NCBI RefSeq assembly: GCF_014204515.1
Contig: NZ_JACHLI010000002.1
Coordinates: forward strand, 124,001-188,000
Direction: 5' to 3'
From: Pseudomonas nitroreducens
Lineage (GTDB): Bacteria; Pseudomonadota; Gammaproteobacteria; Pseudomonadales; Pseudomonadaceae
DNA: 64,000 nucleotides
Shown: positions 53,557 through 62,375 of the stretch, piece by piece
How positions within the stretch are numbered: the stretch's first letter is position 1
How the letters are laid out: every line of letters begins with the position of its first letter
Notes under the pieces: model-generated
What the model saw: only the letters and a program-made list of their open reading frames with translations
Databases searched by the model: none
Told to the model about the DNA's origin: nothing
Made by a program: the position numbers and the translations under genes

Positions 53557-55515
53557 TCAGGGCAGCTCCAGCCCGCCCGAGGCCTTGTGCAGTTCGCGCA
53601 GGTGCGCGCCGATCTGCTTGGTGTTGGCTTCCAGTGCGGCCAGCTCGTCGCGGCGCTCGGGAGTGAGCAGGGCGCGCACCTCGCGATCGAGGTTGTCGCT
53701 GAGCTGGCGCAGGCGCTGCTGGCGTTGCTGCGTCTGTTTCTCCAGGGTCGCCGTTTCCGGCGCCTGGGGCAGGCCGTAGCCGCCGTCGAGCAGTTCCGCT
53801 GGGCGACTGAGGAAGCCGCTGTCGTCGAGGATCTGCTGCAGCGTCTTGCCGGCGGCGGCAAGGTCGGGCTTGGCCTGCATCGCCTCGCGGTTGCCCAGGT
53901 ACTGCTGCTTGAGATCGTCCTGGGCGAGCAGCAGCTGGCGGCGCAGCGAGGCCTGCTCCAGCAGCAGAAGGGCGGCGCTGGCGCGCAGGTCGGCCTTGTC
54001 GAACCACTGGCGACGCTCCACGGCGGGCAGCGCAAGCCAGTCCTCCACCTTGTCCTGCGGGACGTTCATGCGCTTCTTCAGCACGTCGAACATCGCCTGG
54101 TAGCGGTCGCGGAAGGAGTCGAAGCGGTAGCCCAGGCGCAGGGCTTCCTTGGGGTTGTCGAGGACACTGGCGTCGGCGATGCCCTTGTTCTCCAGCAGGC
54201 CTAGGACGCCGTAGGGAGTGATGCTGTCCGCCGTCTGCAGGCTCTGCCGCTGGATACCGCTGCGCAGCAGCTTGAGCGTCTCCACCGCGCAGTTGTTGGA
54301 CAGGAAGTAGTAGTTGCCGTCGTAGCTCCAGTGGCTCTGCGCCGAGCGCTCCACCAGGCTGGCGACTTCATCGCGGCTCAGCTTGAGCGGAATCGAAGCG
54401 AGGCTGCGCAGCTCGATCTTGGTGTACTCCTCGATCACCTGGGACAGCGGCAGCACGAACAGGCGCGACGGGTAGGCGCCGGTCAGGCCGTCCCAGCTGG
54501 ACAGCTGCAGGTCGCCGACGAAGGCGCGGTAGGACAGCACCAGGTGCTGGTCCAGGTCCAGGCGGCAGTCCGGGCCGCGCGGGCGCCCCGGCGCGCAGAC
54601 CACCAGGCGCAGCATGGTGTGGCCCCAGCGGCTGGCGATCTCGGTGTTGGCCTCGGCGATCAGGTAGTCGACTTCGTAGACCCGCTCCGGGTCGAGGTAG
54701 CCCAGCGGCTGGCGGCCGAAATCGCGGCCGGCGTTGAGGTAGGCGTACTGCGTCGAACAGGCGTCGTGCGGGCGCTCGCCGAAGCGTTCGGCGTAATAGC
54801 GGTACAGCGCCGGCCGACGGCAGGCGAAGCTGCGGTCGAGGAGGAAGTACTCCATGTTCACCGCGACGTATTCGCGCGGGTTGGTCAGCTCGTAGCGGTC
54901 CGGGCTGCGCAGCAGGAAGCGGTTGTGCTGTTCGCGCTCGCCATGCTTGCCGGCGTATTGCGGCCAGCCGGCCAGGTCGAGCAGCCGCGGGTCGTCGGAG
55001 AGGGTGAAGCGGCGGCCGTTCTGGCCGCGGCATTCAGCCGGCGCGCCGACGCGGCCCAGGCTCTTGTCGCGCAGCGTGCAGCGGCGGATCACCTGACCTT
55101 CGTCGGTTTCCCAGAGGCGCGCGCGGTCGTAGAGATGGGTGAGCTCGTGGAGCAGGGTGGCCAGCAGTTCGCGGCGCAGGGTGCCATGGGTGCGGCCGGT
55201 CTGTTCGGTGGCGGCGCTGCCGTCGGTGAGCGGGCCGAGATAGCGGGTGTTCAGGGCGATGGCGCCGGGGCGCAGGGTGCGGCCCATGCCATTGCTGGGC
55301 AGGTCGTCGCGCCATTGCACCTCGACGCGGCGGTCCAGGCGCTCGACGAAGCGCGGCGGCAGGGTCTGCAGGGCTTCGTCGAGGAGCTGCTGGCTGGCCT
55401 GGCGCTGGGCGGCGTTCAGGCCATCGTCGGCCAGTTCCAGGCGCAGCGCGGCCTGGCTGCTGGCGGCGACGGTCAGTGCCAGGGCCGCCAGCCAGCGGCC
55501 AGCCCGGAGCTTCAC
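53557..55515 (-). CDS. DUF4105 (Lnb N-terminal-like) periplasmic protein
   Basis: This 652-residue protein has a signal peptide (about residues 1-23, ending QAA). It shows a zinc-protease-like HELTHLYDRARLWE near residue 120, then DUF4105 (YEVDYLIAEANTEIASRWGH, LVLSYRAFVGDL, WSYDGNYYFLSNNCAVETL, with the cysteine-asparagine of the NNC motif). A C-terminal coiled region rich in Gln/Leu follows. DUF4105 resembles the N-terminus of lacto-N-biosidase Lnb and papain-like folds. Start is GTG overlapping the upstream DUF2388 gene by 4 bp, so translation is coupled. Activity is unknown. Confidence 0.88.
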   Translation of the reverse strand: MKLRAGRWLAALALTVAASSQAALRLELADDGLNAAQRQASQQLLDEALQTLPPRFVERLDRRVEVQWRDDLPSNGMGRTLRPGAIALNTRYLGPLTDGSAATEQTGRTHGTLRRELLATLLHELTHLYDRARLWETDEGQVIRRCTLRDKSLGRVGAPAECRGQNGRRFTLSDDPRLLDLAGWPQYAGKHGEREQHNRFLLRSPDRYELTNPREYVAVNMEYFLLDRSFACRRPALYRYYAERFGERPHDACSTQYAYLNAGRDFGRQPLGYLDPERVYEVDYLIAEANTEIASRWGHTMLRLVVCAPGRPRGPDCRLDLDQHLVLSYRAFVGDLQLSSWDGLTGAYPSRLFVLPLSQVIEEYTKIELRSLASIPLKLSRDEVASLVERSAQSHWSYDGNYYFLSNNCAVETLKLLRSGIQRQSLQTADSITPYGVLGLLENKGIADASVLDNPKEALRLGYRFDSFRDRYQAMFDVLKKRMNVPQDKVEDWLALPAVERRQWFDKADLRASAALLLLEQASLRRQLLLAQDDLKQQYLGNREAMQAKPDLAAAGKTLQQILDDSGFLSRPAELLDGGYGLPQAPETATLEKQTQQRQQRLRQLSDNLDREVRALLTPERRDELAALEANTKQIGAHLRELHKASGGLELP

Positions 55516-55847
55516 AGCGCGAGGATGGCTTCGGCCAGGTCCTGGTCGGAGGCTTCACGCGCCTGCGGCACCTGCTCGCGCAGCACCTTGAACGCCGCTT
55601 CCAGCTGGGCGCCACGGATCGCGCCGTCACTGCCGACGTAGCTGGCGGCGTCGTCGCGGGCTTCGCGGACGACCTTCATGTCACGCACCGAGGTGGTGGT
55701 GTCGGAGGTGAAGTCGATGCTGCGGGCGAAGGCGTTGGTGGTGATGTTGAACACGCGGACCACCGAGTGGGCCTGGGCGCCGGACGCGCAGGCTGCAAGC
55801 AGCAGGCCGAGGATCAGGGGGCTCTTGGAAAGCGAGCTGAGGCGCAT
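55512..55847 (-). CDS. DUF2388 protein 1
   Basis: This 111-residue exported protein (signal ends ASGAQA, about residue 26) has the DUF2388 core TTNAFARSIDFTSDTTTSVRDM and the shared box VREARDDAASYVGSDGAIRGAQLEAAF. Its stop overlaps the GTG of the DUF4105 gene, so the two are translated together. It is a paralogue of the two next genes upstream. Function is unknown. Confidence 0.87.
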   Translation of the reverse strand: MRLSSLSKSPLILGLLLAACASGAQAHSVVRVFNITTNAFARSIDFTSDTTTSVRDMKVVREARDDAASYVGSDGAIRGAQLEAAFKVLREQVPQAREASDQDLAEAILAL

Positions 55848-55885
55848 GGATGTCTCCGAAAGGGCAGCGGGAGCTGCACACAACT

Positions 55886-56179
55886 TTATTTGGCAAGAAT
55901 TGCTTCGGCCAGTTCCCGATCGTTTGCCGCCAGTGCCGGGTCGTTCTGCCGCAGCCAGTGCAGTGCCGCTTCCAGGCGCGCGCCCCTTGCAGCGCCATCC
56001 GTGGCGACGAACTGGGCCGCATCGTCGCGTGCGCCGCGCAGCAGCTTGTTGTCGAATGGCGCACTGGTCACTTGGCTGGTGGCATAGCTGGTCATGACCG
56101 GGAACTGGGTCGTCTGGTCGAAAGCCTGGGCAGGCAGGGAACAGGTCAGTAGCGGCAGCAGGAACAGCAATGTACGCAT
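55886..56179 (-). CDS. DUF2388 protein 2
   Basis: This 97-residue protein (signal MRTLLFLLPLLTCSLPAQA) has the conserved box LRGARDDAAQFVATDGAARG and ARLEAALHWLR. It is shorter than its paralogues, lacking most of the middle. Spacing is 38 bp to DUF2388 protein 1 and 105 bp from protein 3, consistent with one operon. Function unknown. Confidence 0.85.
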   Translation of the reverse strand: MRTLLFLLPLLTCSLPAQAFDQTTQFPVMTSYATSQVTSAPFDNKLLRGARDDAAQFVATDGAARGARLEAALHWLRQNDPALAANDRELAEAILAK

Positions 56180-56284
56180 GGCGGAAAGGATCGAAAAAAC
56201 TCGGCCGCCAAGGCTAACGGAATGCGCCGGGGAGAGCCAGCGCGGAGCGCCGGGCGAGAGGCCCGGCGCGGCGGGAAGGGCGGA

Positions 56285-56605
56285 TCAGATGGTCAGGATC
56301 GCCTGGGCCAGCTGCTGGTCGTTGGCCGCCAGGGTCGGCAGCTTGCTGCGGATGTGGGCGAGGGCGGCTTCCAGGTGCGCGCCGCGGATCTGTCCCTGGC
56401 TGGCAACGAAGGAAGCAGCGTCATCGCGGGCTTCGAGGACGATCTTGTCGTCCTTGAACGAGTCGCTGATCTTCGAGGTGCCATCGGACGTGGCGCCGGT
56501 GGCGCGCACCGACAGGTCGGTGGTGTAGACGAAACTGGTGGCGAAGGCGCCGGTGGTGCAGCCGATCAGGGCAGCGGCAGCGATCAGGCGAAGGCTGTTC
56601 TTCAT
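56285..56605 (-). CDS. DUF2388 protein 3
   Basis: This 106-residue protein (signal ends TTGAFA near residue 22) contains SFVYTTDLSVRATGATSDGT, then IVLEARDDAASFVASQGQIRGAHLEAAL. The start at 56605 gives the signal peptide; eight extra codons of the longer frame are unlikely. It is first in the proposed operon DUF2388(3)-DUF2388(2)-DUF2388(1)-DUF4105. It lies 93 bp downstream of the DUF1127 gene on the same strand. Confidence 0.87.
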   Translation of the reverse strand: MKNSLRLIAAAALIGCTTGAFATSFVYTTDLSVRATGATSDGTSKISDSFKDDKIVLEARDDAASFVASQGQIRGAHLEAALAHIRSKLPTLAANDQQLAQAILTI

Positions 56606-56697
56606 GGAAGTGGCTCCGGATAAGACCATGCAAGGTGGCCGGGGCGGCCACTCTACCTGGGGTCAGACTAGCCAAGACTGATCGGCGTCACCAGCGT

Positions 56698-56898
56698 TCA
56701 GCGCCAGAAGGGTTTCGAGATTTCGCGCACACGCTCGCTGGGGCTGACGCCGATATCCGCCAGCTGCAGGCTGGACAGTTCGGCGAGTTGGCGGCGGGTG
56801 CGGGCATTGCGCAACCATTCGCCGAAGATGCCGGGCAGGCGGCGCAGCAGGGATGCAGGGCGGGGGGTGAAGTGCGAGGAAGACAGTGTGCGTTCCAT
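56698..56898 (-). CDS. DUF1127 protein 1
   Basis: This 66-residue basic protein ends with the DUF1127 domain (NARTRRQLAELSSLQLADIGVS then KPFWR), as in YjiS-like mini-proteins. It starts after AGGAGGCCTGCC at a strong ribosome site. Such proteins bind RNA or phosphate-related regulators in alphaproteobacteria; the role in Pseudomonas is not established. The first residues MERT match DUF1127 protein 2. The region upstream carries AACTGTAC-type motifs. Confidence 0.88.
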   Translation of the reverse strand: MERTLSSSHFTPRPASLLRRLPGIFGEWLRNARTRRQLAELSSLQLADIGVSPSERVREISKPFWR

Positions 56899-57004
56899 GG
56901 CAGGCCTCCTGAAGACCGAATCGGACGGTCGGTACAGGCTCGCACTCGCGGGCGCGGCGCATCAGGGGCAGCGACGGGATATTGCGGGGGTACAGCGACG
57001 GGAA

Positions 57005-57180
57005 AAACAGAACTGTACCGCCCTCGAATGGGGTGGCTGTTCCAGAAGAAACGAAGCAGAGGGGAATGCAGGGGAAGAGGCTTCGAGTTGCCACGGGCCG
57101 CTCCAGATGAGCGGCCTCAGGCAAACTACCAGTACAGTTACGGCGAGCCTGAAGAATGTGGCTCAGTTGTACTGTTGAAT
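57005..57180. promoter_or_regulatory. AACTGTAC-type motif cluster upstream of DUF1127 gene 1
   Basis: Motifs GAACTGTACCG (57010-57020), AGTACAGTTACGG (57131-57143) and TTGTACTGTT (57167-57176) lie in the 280-bp gap to the next DUF1127 gene. The same words occur upstream of gene 2. A dimeric regulator, for example MocR/GntR type, could bind here. Not confirmed. Confidence 0.45.
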
Positions 57181-57386
57181 CAGCGCCAGAACGGCTTGTT
57201 CAGTTCGGCGTAACGCTGGGCTTCGCTGATGCCGGCGTCGGCCAGCAGGCGGGAGTCCAGGCGGGCCAGCTGACGGCGGCTTTCCATGCGGCGCTGCCAC
57301 AGGCGGACGGTGCCGACGAGGCCACGGTGGGCGCTGGAGGTGCTACGGGTGGTGCTCAGAGCTGCGGAACCGAGGGTACGTTCCAT
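57180..57386 (-). CDS. DUF1127 protein 2
   Basis: This 68-residue protein has MERTLGSAALSTTRSTSSAHRG and the C-terminal DUF1127 domain (MESRRQLARLDSRLLADAGIS then NKPFWR). ATG 57386 is preferred to ATG 57395 because AAGGA lies 8 bases before it. It is a paralogue of protein 1, and the two start with similar residues and end alike (KPFWR). Both likely answer to the same regulator. Confidence 0.88.
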   Translation of the reverse strand: MERTLGSAALSTTRSTSSAHRGLVGTVRLWQRRMESRRQLARLDSRLLADAGISEAQRYAELNKPFWR

Positions 57387-57744
57387 GGTGGTCATCCTTC
57401 TCGCTTGTGGCGAGTAGTCAAGTTGCTGAATGGATTGAGCATATGATCTGACTTTTTAGTCAGGGATGACAGGTACAGTTGCACTGTATTGCAGCTGCTC
57501 AGCCGATTGTAATTTCGAACTGTAATGGTCTTTTTCGGGGCGAACTGTACCGCTGCGCTCCATTCTGGTGCGCAATTGGTGGGCGTCTGAGGTTTTTAGC
57601 AGGTGCCGGTCAGGGTAGCGGCGGGGGAAGCTGAACAGTTGGTGCGGGATAAAAATCTGTTCAGGAGTGTTTTTACGTGGTTTTTTTCCGGCTGTAAACC
57701 CTGGCGGGCCATTCATTGCTGAATGGCCCGCCAGGCGTCTGCAA
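57387..57744. promoter_or_regulatory. DUF1127 gene 2 upstream region with AACTGTAC-type sites
   Basis: This 358-bp AT-richer region has a perfect palindrome TACAGT-TGC-ACTGTA at 57474-57488, and CGAACTGTAA and CGAACTGTAC direct repeats starting at 57516 and 57541 (25 bp apart). A 15-bp-stem hairpin at 57701-57734 (CTGGCGGGCCATTCA and its complement) probably ends the CoA-transferase transcript. No gene is supported. Confidence 0.55.
57701..57734 (-). terminator. Strong hairpin after the CoA-transferase gene
   Basis: Perfect 15-bp stem CTGGCGGGCCATTCA with complement and 4-base loop, 11 bp after the stop codon. On the minus strand it is followed only by GGTTTAC, so the T-tail is short. Confidence 0.65.
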
Positions 57745-59241
57745 TCAGCTCGCCGCCAGCATGTGGCCGCGTTCTTCCAGATTGATATGCCACTCCAGGG
57801 CCTCGCGCAGGATGTGCGGAGTATGCCCGCCGCGCTCGCAGGCGGCATCGAAGTAACTGTTCAGGGCATCGCGGTAGGATGGGTGCACACAGTTGTCGAT
57901 GATCACCCGGGCGCGCTCGCGGGGCGCCAGGCCACGCAGGTCGGCCAGGCCGACTTCGGTGACGAGAATGTCGACGTCGTGCTCGGTGTGGTCGACGTGG
58001 CTGACCATCGGCACCACGCTGGAGATGTTGCCGCCCTTGGCGATGGACTTGGTGACGAAGATAGCCAGGTGCGCGTTGCGGGCGAAGTCACCCGAGCCGC
58101 CGATGCCATTCATCATCTTGGTGCCGCCCACATGGGTGGAGTTGACGTTGCCGTAGATGTCGAACTCCAGCGCGGTGTTGATGCCGATGATGCCTAGGCG
58201 ACGTACCACTTCAGGATGGTTGGAGATCTCCTGCGGACGCAGCACCAGCTTGTCCTTGTAACGCTCCAGGTTGCCGAACACATCGGCGTTGCGCCGCGCC
58301 GAGAGGGTGATGGAGCTGCCCGAGGCGAAGCGCAGCTTGCCGGCGTCGATCAGGTCGAAGGTCGAGTCCTGGAGTACTTCGGAGTACATGGTCAGGTTCT
58401 CGAAGGGCGATTCGATCAGGCCACACATCACCGCGTTGGCAATGCTGCCGATGCCGGCCTGCAGCGGGCCGAGGCTGTTGCTCATGCGGCCGGCGTCCAC
58501 CTCACGCTTGAAGAAGTCGATCAGGTGGTTGGCGATGCCCTGGGTTTCGTCGTCCGGCGGCAGCACGGTGGATGGCGAATCCGGCTGGTCGTTGACGACG
58601 ATGGCGACGATCTTTTCCGCCGGGATCGGGATGGCGGTGCTGCCGATGCGGTCATCGACCTTGGTCAGCGGAATAGGCGTGCGGGTCGGGCGGTAAGTCG
58701 GGATATAGATGTCGTGCAGGCCTTCCAGGTTGGGGTTGTGCGCGACGTTGATCTCAACGATCACCTGCTTGGCGAAGATCGCGAAGCTGGCCGAGTTGCC
58801 CACCGAAGTGGTCGGCACGATGTGGCCTTCCTCGGTAATGGCGACGGCTTCGATGACGGCGATGTCCGGCAGCTTGAGCTGGTGGTTGCGCAGCTGCTCG
58901 ACGGTCTCGGAGAGGTGCTGGTCGATGAACATGACCTCACCGGCGTTGATCGCCTTGCGCAGGGTGCTGTCGACCTGGAAGGGCATGCGGCGGGCCAGCA
59001 CGCCGGCTTCAGTGAGCTGCTTGTCGAGGTCGTTGCCCAGGCTGGCGCCGGTCATCAGGCTGATGCGCAGCGGCTCCTGCTTGGCGCGTTCGGCGAGGGC
59101 CTTGGGTACGGCCTTGGCTTCGCCGGCGCGGGTGAAACCGCTCATGCCAACGGTCATGCCGTCCTGGATAAGGGCCGCGGCCTGGTCGGCAGTCATCACC
59201 TTGTCCAACAGGGAGGACATACGCACGCGATCACGGAACAT
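57745..59241 (-). CDS. Succinate CoA-transferase / acetyl-CoA hydrolase family protein
   Basis: This 498-residue protein closely resembles P. aeruginosa PA5445-like CoA-transferases: FRDRVRMSSLLDKVM, then MTVGMSGFTRAGEAKAVP, VPTTSVGNSASFAIFAKQVIVE, and GIGGSGDFARNAHLAIF. The catalytic glutamate should lie in the GNVNSTHVGGTKMM region. It moves CoA between acetate or other acids and succinate. ATG 59241 fits the family start. The stop is followed by a strong hairpin, and it is downstream of the pnt genes on the same strand. Confidence 0.9.
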   Translation of the reverse strand: MFRDRVRMSSLLDKVMTADQAAALIQDGMTVGMSGFTRAGEAKAVPKALAERAKQEPLRISLMTGASLGNDLDKQLTEAGVLARRMPFQVDSTLRKAINAGEVMFIDQHLSETVEQLRNHQLKLPDIAVIEAVAITEEGHIVPTTSVGNSASFAIFAKQVIVEINVAHNPNLEGLHDIYIPTYRPTRTPIPLTKVDDRIGSTAIPIPAEKIVAIVVNDQPDSPSTVLPPDDETQGIANHLIDFFKREVDAGRMSNSLGPLQAGIGSIANAVMCGLIESPFENLTMYSEVLQDSTFDLIDAGKLRFASGSSITLSARRNADVFGNLERYKDKLVLRPQEISNHPEVVRRLGIIGINTALEFDIYGNVNSTHVGGTKMMNGIGGSGDFARNAHLAIFVTKSIAKGGNISSVVPMVSHVDHTEHDVDILVTEVGLADLRGLAPRERARVIIDNCVHPSYRDALNSYFDAACERGGHTPHILREALEWHINLEERGHMLAAS

Positions 59242-59397
59242 GGGGAAACCTCGGGGCAGTAGGAAGTGCGAGGCGGCCAGTCTAGGGACTCGGCGATTTT
59301 TGGCTGTTATACCAAGGTCGAAAAATCGCCCGGCCGGGGGCCTTCCTACTACCAATGTCGAGCGTTCTCCTGGATGGAGAGCCCGGTTGCCCGAAAG

Positions 59398-59426
59398 CAA
59401 GACACCGGCGCGAGGCCGGTGTCTTG
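59398..59426 (-). terminator. Hairpin between pntB and the CoA-transferase gene
   Basis: 12-bp stem CAAGACACCGGC and its complement with a 5-base loop, 17 bp after the pntB stop. On the minus strand it is followed by CTTTCGGG, a weak T-tail. Confidence 0.6.
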
Positions 59427-59442
59427 TGGATCGACGGTCGTC

Positions 59443-60879
59443 TTATTCGACGGCCTTGACCATGTCTTCGATGACTTTCTTGGCGTCGCCGAAGACCATC
59501 ATGGTCTTGTCCAGGTAGAACAGTTCGTTGTCCAGGCCGGCGTAGCCGCTGGCCATCGAGCGCTTGTTGACGATCACGGTCTTGGCCTTGTACGCCTCGA
59601 GGATCGGCATGCCGGCGATCGGCGACTTCGGATCGTTCTTTGCCGCCGGGTTGACCACGTCGTTGGCGCCCAGCACCAGCACCACGTCGGTCTGGCCGAA
59701 CTCGGAGTTGATGTCTTCCATCTCGAACACCTGCTCGTAAGGCACTTCGGCCTCGGCCAGCAGGACGTTCATGTGGCCCGGCATGCGGCCGGCAACCGGG
59801 TGGATGGCGAACTTCACGTTGACGCCGCGATGGGTCAGCTTCTCTGCCAGTTCCATCAGCGCGTGCTGGGCACGGGCCACCGCCAGGCCGTAGCCGGGGA
59901 CGATGATCACGCTGTCGGCGTTGGTCAGCAGGAAGGAGGCGTCGTCGGCCGAACCGGATTTCACCGGGCGGGCTTCTTTCGCACCTGCCGGGCCACCAGC
60001 GTCCGCTTCGGCGCCGAAGCCACCGAGGATGACGTTGAAGAACGAGCGGTTCATCGCCTTGCACATGATGTAGGAGAGAATCGCGCCCGAGGAGCCCACC
60101 AGGGAGCCGGCGATGATCAGCATCGAGTTGTTCAGCGAGAAGCCGATACCTGCCGCGGCCCAGCCGGAGTAGGAGTTCAGCATCGATACCACGACCGGCA
60201 TGTCCGCGCCGCCGATCGGGATGATGATCAGCACGCCGAGGATGAAGGCCAGGGCCAGCATCACCACGAAGGCAGTCAGGTTGCCGGTGAACATGAACAG
60301 CAGGCCCAGACCGAGAGTGGTCAGGCCCAGCACCAGGTTGAGCATGTGCTGGCCGGTGAACTGCACCGGAGCGCCCTGGAACAGGCGGAACTTGTACTTG
60401 CCCGACAGCTTGCCGAAGGCGATCACCGAACCGGAGAAGGTGATGGCACCGATGGCTGCGCCGAGGAACAGCTCCAGGCGGTTGCCGGCCGGGATGGTGT
60501 CGCCCAGGTTCTGCACGATGCCCAGCGACTGCGGCTCGACCACGGCGGCGATGGCGATGAACACGGCGGCCAGGCCGATCATGCTGTGCATGAAGGCGAC
60601 CAGTTCCGGCATCTTGGTCATCTCGACGCGCTTGGCCATGATCGAACCGGCGGTGCCGCCGATCAGCAGGCCGACGATCACGTAGACGATGCCGGTGGTG
60701 GCGATTTCGGTGCTGATCTTGAACACCAGGGCCACGGTGGTCAGCACCGCGATGCCCATGCCGATCATGCCGAACAGGTTGCCGCGGCGCGACGTGGTCG
60801 GGTGCGACAGGCCTTTGAGGGCCTGGATGAAGCAGATCGAGGCGATGAGGTAGAGGAGGGTGACGAGGTTCATGCTCAT
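59443..60879 (-). CDS. pntB: NAD(P) transhydrogenase beta subunit
   Basis: This 478-residue inner-membrane protein carries the dIII NADP-binding domain and membrane helices. It begins MSMNLVTLLYLIASICFIQALKG and holds FIQALKGLSHPTTSRRGN. The dIII motif VIIVPGYGLAVARAQHALMEL and VLVLGANDVVNPAAKNDP are NADP-site signatures. It uses proton flow to drive NADH-to-NADPH hydride transfer. ATG 60879 overlaps the pntAB gene end region by design (1 bp gap). It is the last of three pnt genes. Confidence 0.96.
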   Translation of the reverse strand: MSMNLVTLLYLIASICFIQALKGLSHPTTSRRGNLFGMIGMGIAVLTTVALVFKISTEIATTGIVYVIVGLLIGGTAGSIMAKRVEMTKMPELVAFMHSMIGLAAVFIAIAAVVEPQSLGIVQNLGDTIPAGNRLELFLGAAIGAITFSGSVIAFGKLSGKYKFRLFQGAPVQFTGQHMLNLVLGLTTLGLGLLFMFTGNLTAFVVMLALAFILGVLIIIPIGGADMPVVVSMLNSYSGWAAAGIGFSLNNSMLIIAGSLVGSSGAILSYIMCKAMNRSFFNVILGGFGAEADAGGPAGAKEARPVKSGSADDASFLLTNADSVIIVPGYGLAVARAQHALMELAEKLTHRGVNVKFAIHPVAGRMPGHMNVLLAEAEVPYEQVFEMEDINSEFGQTDVVLVLGANDVVNPAAKNDPKSPIAGMPILEAYKAKTVIVNKRSMASGYAGLDNELFYLDKTMMVFGDAKKVIEDMVKAVE

Positions 60880-60880
60880 G

Positions 60881-61195
60881 TCAGTGCTTCTCCGCCTTCG
60901 GCGCTTTCTTCTTGAACATTTCCAGCATGCGCCGGGTGACCAGGAAGCCACCGAACACATTCACGGCCGCCAGGGCCACGGCCAGGGTGCCCATGGCCTT
61001 GCCCAGCGGGGTGACGGTCAGGGCGGCGGCCAGCATGGCGCCGACGATCACGATCGCCGAGATGGCGTTGGTCACTGCCATCAGCGGGGTGTGCAGGGCA
61101 GGGGTGACGTTCCAGACCACGTGGTAGCCGACGTAGATCGCCAGCACGAAGATGATCAGGTTGTAGATGCCGTGGGAGATCAGCATGTCTTCCAT
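60881..61195 (-). CDS. pntAB: NAD(P) transhydrogenase alpha-2 subunit (membrane part)
   Basis: This 104-residue protein carries three hydrophobic helices (LIIFVLAIYVGYHVVW, AISAIVIVGAMLAAALTV, and LAVALAAVNVFGGFLVT). It matches the membrane part of PntA in three-subunit enzymes (PF12769). It lies between pntAA and pntB and ends 1 bp before the pntB ATG. ATG 61195 and ATG 61186 are both possible; the longer has the better spacing. Confidence 0.95.
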   Translation of the reverse strand: MEDMLISHGIYNLIIFVLAIYVGYHVVWNVTPALHTPLMAVTNAISAIVIVGAMLAAALTVTPLGKAMGTLAVALAAVNVFGGFLVTRRMLEMFKKKAPKAEKH

Positions 61196-61256
61196 AGTTT
61201 CTCACCGGTCTTCAGGGCCGGACGCGGGGTCCGGCGCGTTCTTATATAAGAAGGGC

Positions 61257-62375
61257 TCAGCCGTTCTTGCGCACGATCTGGCCGTCACGGCACATCAGGC
61301 ACGCAGCGACGATGTCGTCTTCCAGGTTCACCGTGAAGCCTTCGGCGGTCAGGGTGAGCTTGAGGAAGTCGAGCAGGTTGCGTGCATAGAGTGCGGAGGC
61401 GTCCGCCGGCACCAGCGCGGCCAGATTGCTCAGGCCGACGATGGTCACGCCGTGCTTGACCACCACCTGGTCGGCTTCGGTCAACGGACAGTTGCCACCC
61501 TGGGATGCCGCGAGGTCGATGACCACCGAGCCCGGCTTCATTTCGGCGACGGTCGCCTCATGCAGCAGGGTCGGCGCCTTGCGGCCCGGAATCAGTGCGG
61601 TGGTGATGACGATGTCCGACTGCTTGGCGCGCTCGTGCACGGCCTTGGCCTGGCGCTCCATCCACGAGGCCGGCATCGGGCGGGCGTAACCGCCAACGCC
61701 TTCGGCGCACTCGCGCTCCTCGTCGGTCTCGTAGGGCACGTCGACGAACTTGGCGCCCAGCGACTCGATCTGCTCCTTCACTGCCGGGCGTACGTCCGAC
61801 GCCTCGATCACCGCACCCAGGCGCTTGGCCGTGGCGATGGCCTGCAGGCCGGCGACGCCAGCGCCAAGGATCAGCACGCGGGCGGCCTTAACGGTGCCGG
61901 CGGCGGTCATCAGCATGGGCATGAAGCGCGGGTAGTGGTGGGCGGCGAGCAGCACGGCCTTGTAGCCGGCGATGTTGGCCTGGGAGGAGAGCACGTCCAG
62001 GCTCTGCGCACGGGAAGTACGCGGCGCGGCCTCGAGGGCGAAGGCGGTGATGCCGCGTTCGGCCATGCGGGCGATGTTCTCGTTGTTGAACGGGTTGAGC
62101 ATGCCGATCAGCACGGTGCCCGGCTTCATCTGCGCCAGCTCGCTTTCGCTGGGCGCGACAACCTTCAGCACAAGCTCCGAACCGTAGGCATCGGCAGCAC
62201 TGCCGATCTTTGCGCCAACGGCTTCATAGGCGGCATCCGGCTGGCTGGCGCTGAGGCCCGCACCGCTCTGGATGACCACCTGATGGCCTTGCCCGATCAG
62301 TTTCTTGACCGTCTCCGGCGTTGCTGCGACCCGCGTCTCACCGCCTTGGGTCTCGAGGGGTACACCGATCTGCAC
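61257..62375 (-). CDS. pntAA: NAD(P) transhydrogenase alpha-1 subunit (NAD-binding)
   Basis: This 372-residue soluble subunit binds NAD(H). It contains ETRVAATPETVKKLIGQGH, the Rossmann loop GAGVAGLQAIATAKRLGAVIEASDVRP split here after GLQAIATAKRLG, and GSVVIDLAASQGGNCPLT. The split alpha form is typical of Pseudomonas and Rhodospirillum. I choose GTG 62375 (reading MQIGVPLETQ) over TTG 62381: AGGAG lies 8 bases before the GTG but only 2 before the TTG, and the family starts with MQIG or MRIG. Confidence 0.95.
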   Translation of the reverse strand: MQIGVPLETQGGETRVAATPETVKKLIGQGHQVVIQSGAGLSASQPDAAYEAVGAKIGSAADAYGSELVLKVVAPSESELAQMKPGTVLIGMLNPFNNENIARMAERGITAFALEAAPRTSRAQSLDVLSSQANIAGYKAVLLAAHHYPRFMPMLMTAAGTVKAARVLILGAGVAGLQAIATAKRLGAVIEASDVRPAVKEQIESLGAKFVDVPYETDEERECAEGVGGYARPMPASWMERQAKAVHERAKQSDIVITTALIPGRKAPTLLHEATVAEMKPGSVVIDLAASQGGNCPLTEADQVVVKHGVTIVGLSNLAALVPADASALYARNLLDFLKLTLTAEGFTVNLEDDIVAACLMCRDGQIVRKNG

